Shown piece after piece: positions 60,870 through 64,000 of a stretch of DNA of 64,000 nt (positions within the stretch are counted from its first letter, which is position 1; each line of letters begins with the position of its first letter). The notes under the pieces were generated by a model that was not told the origin of the DNA, did not search any database, and was given only the letters and a program-made list of their open reading frames with translations. The stretch comes from DAOMOP01 sp035444405 (lineage in GTDB: Bacteria; Pseudomonadota; Gammaproteobacteria; Burkholderiales; Rhodocyclaceae): contig DAOMOP010000002.1 in NCBI GenBank assembly GCA_035444405.1, positions 17,763 to 81,762 of the forward strand, read 5' to 3'. A program made the position numbers and the translations under genes.

Positions 60870-62593
60870 ACGACCCTCAGGCATTCTTGCGCGACCTCGT
60901 GGGAGTCGTGCGCGCCGTACCGGCAATGGTGTTCGAGCCTGCGACCGTCGACGCGCTGTCCGCACTGAAGACCTCCGATCCGGTCGCCTTCGAGACGCTG
61001 AAGTCTCAGCTTGCCGTCGCCGCCAAGGTGCGCACGTCGGACCTTGATAAGAAGATCGAGGCAGCCGCCCCGCCACCCGATGCGACGACCTGGGCCGAAC
61101 CGGTGCTGTTCGGCGCCGGCCCGGATCTTCCCGACATCCCGGCCGGTATTGCACCGGATCCGCTCGGCGCCTACGCGGCCGCTCTCGCCCACGAACTGCA
61201 AGTGCCGGAGGCGTTGCCGCTGGTGCTCGGCATCGCCGCGTACGCGACCGCTGTTCAGCGGCGCCGCGCCGTGCGCCCGGCCGCGGAGTCGTCCTACCAT
61301 GAACCGCTCTCGTTCTTCGGCTTTGCGCTCCTGCCTTCAGGGTCGCGCAAGTCAGAAACGAAAAGCCGCATCATCGCGCCGCTGCAAACGTACGAACGCA
61401 TGGCGGACCGCAAGCTACGCCAGGCAATCGGACGCATCGAAGACGAGGCGGTCCGCACCGAGAAGCGCATTGCACGCCTGCGTGAGTTGCTCGCGAACTG
61501 CGACGACGACCGCCAGGCCGCGACCTACTGCCGCGAGCTCGACGAGCTGCGCGAGAAGGAACCCGCTCGGCTCGCCCGCCCTAAGCTGTTCATCGGCGAC
61601 GGCACCGCCGAGAAGTGCGAAAGCCTGCTCGCCGAGCAGCGCGGCCGGCTGGCGATCTTCAGTGACGAGGGCGGCGCTGTCGCAACACTGGTCGGCGCCT
61701 ACGGGACCGAGGCACGCATCGACTATGCCTTGGTCGGTCATGCCGGCGGATCCCTGCGCGTGGAGCGGCTGAGCCGGCAGGTAACAGTCGATCGCGCTGC
61801 GCTCACGATGGGCATTGCCGTTCAGCCCGAAGTGCTGACCGAGATGAACGAGGCTGCGCGACGCCGGCTGCGCTACAGCGGGTTCTTCGCCCGCTGCGCT
61901 GTCGTGCTACCACCGAACACGGTCGGTCGGCGCGATGTGCGCCGCATCGCACCGGCGCCGGCCGCGCTGCGCGATGCCTACCACACGAGCATCTTGGGCT
62001 TGCTCGAGGCGCCCGAGGACATCATCGAGGCCGCGGTGAATCCGCCCGAGCGCGACGAGCCGGTAATGCTCACGCTGACCGCAGACGCCCGCGAACTCTG
62101 GTTTCGTTACCAGGAGAATATCGAACCGCGCATGGCAGACGGCCAGGAGCTGGAGAACCTGCGCGACTGGGCCGGCAAGGCGCCCGGACTGGCACTGCGG
62201 CTGGCCGCCATCTTCCACTGTGTCGCGCACGGCACCGATCGGCCCGACGTCGACGCCGACGCGATGCGGCGCGCCGTTCAGTTGATGGAATACCTCGAAG
62301 TCCATGCGCGGGCTGTGTTCGACACCCTGGGCGCCGACCAGGCCACCAGCGACGCGCAGCGGCTGGCCGGGCACATCCAGCGCCAGGCCGGCACCGCAGC
62401 CCTGACCAAGACCGAGCTGACCCGCTTGTCTAAGGGCGGCATCTCGGGCGCCCGGCTCGACCGCGCTATCGCCGTCTTGCAGGACCGCGCCATTCTCGGC
62501 GCTGCCTTCTCCGAGAAGACCAGCGGACGCACGCGCACCTTGTATCCAGTCAATCCACGGCTTGCCCCGGCGACTTCTTACCCCTTCGGTTAG
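60866..62593 (+). CDS. DUF3987 (YfjI-type) replication-like protein
   Basis: A 575-residue protein of the DUF3987 family, found on P4-like islands and phage satellites and related to primase/helicase modules. Visible motifs: a Walker-A-like PSGSRKSETKSRIIAP (a Gly replaced by Arg), Walker-B-like AIFSDEGGAVATLVGAYG, and RLRYSGFFARCAVVLPP. The N-terminal about 70 residues are helical. It overlaps the previous gene by 4 bp and is the last gene before the hairpin and repeat region at 62665-63040. Confidence 0.82.
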   Translation: MNDPQAFLRDLVGVVRAVPAMVFEPATVDALSALKTSDPVAFETLKSQLAVAAKVRTSDLDKKIEAAAPPPDATTWAEPVLFGAGPDLPDIPAGIAPDPLGAYAAALAHELQVPEALPLVLGIAAYATAVQRRRAVRPAAESSYHEPLSFFGFALLPSGSRKSETKSRIIAPLQTYERMADRKLRQAIGRIEDEAVRTEKRIARLRELLANCDDDRQAATYCRELDELREKEPARLARPKLFIGDGTAEKCESLLAEQRGRLAIFSDEGGAVATLVGAYGTEARIDYALVGHAGGSLRVERLSRQVTVDRAALTMGIAVQPEVLTEMNEAARRRLRYSGFFARCAVVLPPNTVGRRDVRRIAPAPAALRDAYHTSILGLLEAPEDIIEAAVNPPERDEPVMLTLTADARELWFRYQENIEPRMADGQELENLRDWAGKAPGLALRLAAIFHCVAHGTDRPDVDADAMRRAVQLMEYLEVHARAVFDTLGADQATSDAQRLAGHIQRQAGTAALTKTELTRLSKGGISGARLDRAIAVLQDRAILGAAFSEKTSGRTRTLYPVNPRLAPATSYPFG

Positions 62594-62664
62594 AAACGTC
62601 TTGGAAGGCTAAAAACATGATTTTCTTTCTTTTCAATGAATTGCACCGATACAGGCGGATGCGC

Positions 62665-62723
62665 CCGAAAAAAGGGGCAAGAAGGGCAAGAAGCCTTGTT
62701 GCCCTTATTACCCCTTTTTTCGG
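62665..62723. terminator. Long composite hairpin after the DUF3987 gene
   Basis: Outer perfect 13-bp arms CCGAAAAAAGGGG / CCCCTTTTTTCGG, an internal loop CAAG/ATTA, an inner 8-bp stem AAGGGCAA / TTGCCCTT and a 9-nt loop. The run of T in the distal arm gives a Rho-independent terminator on the plus strand, and the A-run gives one on the minus strand. Confidence 0.75.
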
Positions 62724-62777
62724 CGGCACGAGCGCAAGCACACAGCGCGCTTGGTCGCCAGCCGGCACAGCCCGATT

Positions 62778-62854
62778 GCTCGACGCGACACGCCACCCAA
62801 GCAACCGCGGGTCCTCTCTCTTGAGGCCCATTCCGGGTAATTCGAACCCCAATC
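62778..62854. repeat. Imperfect direct repeat copy A
   Basis: Shares with copy B (62963-63040): GCTCGACGCGACACGCCA, then CCGCGGGTCCT, then a GGGTAAT-N-CGAACCCC(A)ATC-type end. The two copies are offset by 185 bp. It lies in a gene-free 490-bp stretch between the DUF3987 gene and the Nu1-like gene. Confidence 0.75.
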
Positions 62855-62962
62855 TTCATTTAGCGACAGGCACTTAGCGGGCCTTAACTGATTAACCGAA
62901 GGACGATTAAGCGCGTCATGACCATCTGCACGAAAAGCCGAATACGACCAGCGCCCCCACTC

Positions 62963-63040
62963 GCTCGACGCGACACGCCATCCCCATCGGCCGCGGGTCC
63001 TTCCGCAGGGGCTCCAGTAAGGGTAATCGCGACCCCGATC
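62963..63040. repeat. Imperfect direct repeat copy B
   Basis: Second copy of the approximately 77-bp repeat; it ends 43 bp before the Nu1-like gene start, so it could hold regulatory signals for that gene or an element origin. Confidence 0.75.
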
Positions 63041-63083
63041 CCTCTCTAGTCATAGCCTGGATATATTAGGAAACTGGAAACCA

Positions 63084-63500
63084 ATGAGACAAACTGAACT
63101 GTGCGAAGCCCTTGGATTGAGCAAGGGGCAAGTATCCAAGCTGGTGGCACGCGGCATGCCTACCGATTCCGTCGCCAATGCCGAAGCGTGGCGGCGCCGC
63201 AATCTGGAACCGATGATGGTTGCCAGCCATCGGGAAAAGAAGCGCCCCCATGCAGCGGAGCCGAGCCCGGCCCCGAACCCTATCGACGCCGTTGTGTTCG
63301 GTGTCCTGCCGCATCTGCTGCTCGACCGGCTCGAGCTGCTCGCCGTGCTCGTTGATGCCGGCATCGAACCGACCGCCGAAGACCTCGACGCCATCGGCGC
63401 CGGCCTGGCGGGACATCTGCGCCGCGTGCTGGTCGATGGCATGGGCTTCCCCTCGCACGAACTGAATCTGCCGGCCTGGCTGAGCGATGTCGTCGAATGA
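63084..63500 (+). CDS. Nu1-like (terminase small-subunit-type) HTH protein
   Basis: A 138-residue protein. Its N-terminus (MRQTELCEALGLSKGQVSKL; VARGMPTDSVANAEAWRRR) fits the Nu1/terminase-small-subunit-type winged helix of phage packaging proteins and island proteins. The C-terminal part (LLDRLELLAVLVDAGIEPTA) is helical. It would fit a satellite that redirects packaging, but a regulatory role is equally possible. Confidence 0.7.
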   Translation: MRQTELCEALGLSKGQVSKLVARGMPTDSVANAEAWRRRNLEPMMVASHREKKRPHAAEPSPAPNPIDAVVFGVLPHLLLDRLELLAVLVDAGIEPTAEDLDAIGAGLAGHLRRVLVDGMGFPSHELNLPAWLSDVVE

Positions 63501-63572
63501 CCATCGAGCGCCGTCCCCGCGCTCCCTGTCCCCACTACCTCCCCTGGCGCAACACACCAAGGATGCCCGCCG

Positions 63573-63941
63573 ATGACACCGCATGACGCAGCCGAACGTA
63601 TCGCCCGCATCGCCCGCCGGATGGCCGAAGTCCTACCGCCTTCCGACCGCTGGTTGCCTGCCGCCCTGCTACGTCGTGTGCGCGAGCCAGCAACCGACCT
63701 CGACCGCCTGCTTGGCCTCAAGGGAAACGGCGGGCGCGGCCGCTATCTCGGCTCCCCTATCCCCGAGCGCAATCGCCGCCTGCGCATCCTGGCTGCAACC
63801 ATTCCCGGCCCGGCCAGCGCGAAGGCCGACCACCTGCTCCACTGTCTCGCAGTGCGCGACCCCGCGCTGATCGAGTTGGACCGCCTGGCGCGCATCCCGC
63901 GCTCGCGCCGCCAGCTACTGCGCATCCTCGCTGACACCTGA
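63573..63941 (+). CDS. Hypothetical element protein
   Basis: A 122-residue basic, helical protein (AAERIARIARRMAEVLPPSD; LARIPRSRRQLLRILADT). It is 72 bp after the Nu1-like gene on the same strand. No recognised domain. No gene start could be supported between 63942 and the window end. Confidence 0.6.
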   Translation: MTPHDAAERIARIARRMAEVLPPSDRWLPAALLRRVREPATDLDRLLGLKGNGGRGRYLGSPIPERNRRLRILAATIPGPASAKADHLLHCLAVRDPALIELDRLARIPRSRRQLLRILADT

Positions 63942-64000
63942 CGCCCGCGTTATGTCATTCGCCTTGCCGTGGGCAAACTTCGATCATGAGCAACAACCCC

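Noticed and set aside
62594..63083. Small open frames in the gene-free part of the element
   Set aside because: They overlap the hairpin and repeats, lack ribosome-binding sites and show no recognisable protein features.
1..64000. CRISPR arrays, rRNA genes, insertion sequences
   Set aside because: No regularly spaced short repeats, no rRNA-like sequence and no transposase with terminal repeats were seen.

Overview
The window is high-GC, densely packed DNA of a denitrifying, aromatic-degrading betaproteobacterium. Gene content (clade I nos cluster with a Tat-type NosZ, narXL, nsrR, regBA, gentisate and kynurenine pathways, TRAP transporters, ectoine/hydroxyectoine synthesis) fits the Rhodocyclales/Zoogloeaceae (Thauera, Azoarcus or Denitromonas-like), and the ectoine genes suggest halotolerance. 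The assignment is inferred from gene content only; the window has no rRNA and no complete tRNA.

Layout. 1-3.6 kb: end of a Crp/Fnr (Dnr/Nnr-type) regulator, then narXL. 3.7-8.2 kb (minus): cupin, sdhB, sdhD and sdhC without sdhA, two hemerythrin genes, nnrS and a DUF2249 gene. 8.4-12.5 kb: nsrR, then serA, an FmdE-like gene, an NnrS-like membrane protein and a MIP18/DUF59 gene behind a perfect NsrR-type operator. 12.6-17.4 kb (minus): a TRAP transporter and an aryl-CoA ligase, divergent from a LysR gene. 18.7-27 kb: a second LysR gene, a complete 3-hydroxybenzoate-to-fumarate/pyruvate gentisate operon, a second TRAP transporter and a DUF6455 gene. 27-33 kb: kynA, kynU, kynB and an atypical SDR gene (minus), divergent from a 2-aminobenzoate-CoA ligase gene and a MarR gene. 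33-45 kb: regBA divergent from nosZ; nosR, a small membrane protein, nosDFYL, a two-gene pair of which the second resembles TumE/DUF6516, and a second nosL-like gene; a lipoprotein cytochrome c gene converges. 46-51 kb: a chemoreceptor, a small hypothetical gene and an ACP-FAAL-acyltransferase fusion. 51.8-55.2 kb: ectABCD. 56.4 kb to the end: an integrated element that starts at a tRNA 3'-end remnant and carries a tyrosine integrase, higBA, a RadC-like gene, an AlpA-like gene, a DUF3987 gene and a Nu1-like HTH gene; its far end is outside the window.

How the genes fit together. Four promoters (narXL, nosZ, nosR, cytochrome c) carry a TTGAC/TTGTC-type Fnr/Dnr palindrome centred about 41.5 bp before a position whose -10 region holds a recognisable hexamer. 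Three NsrR-type operators control two nitrosative-stress gene sets and probably nsrR itself. The catabolic block sends 3-hydroxybenzoate to fumarate and pyruvate, and tryptophan to anthranilate and anthraniloyl-CoA. The island at the right end is best described as a candidate phage satellite or P4-like island.
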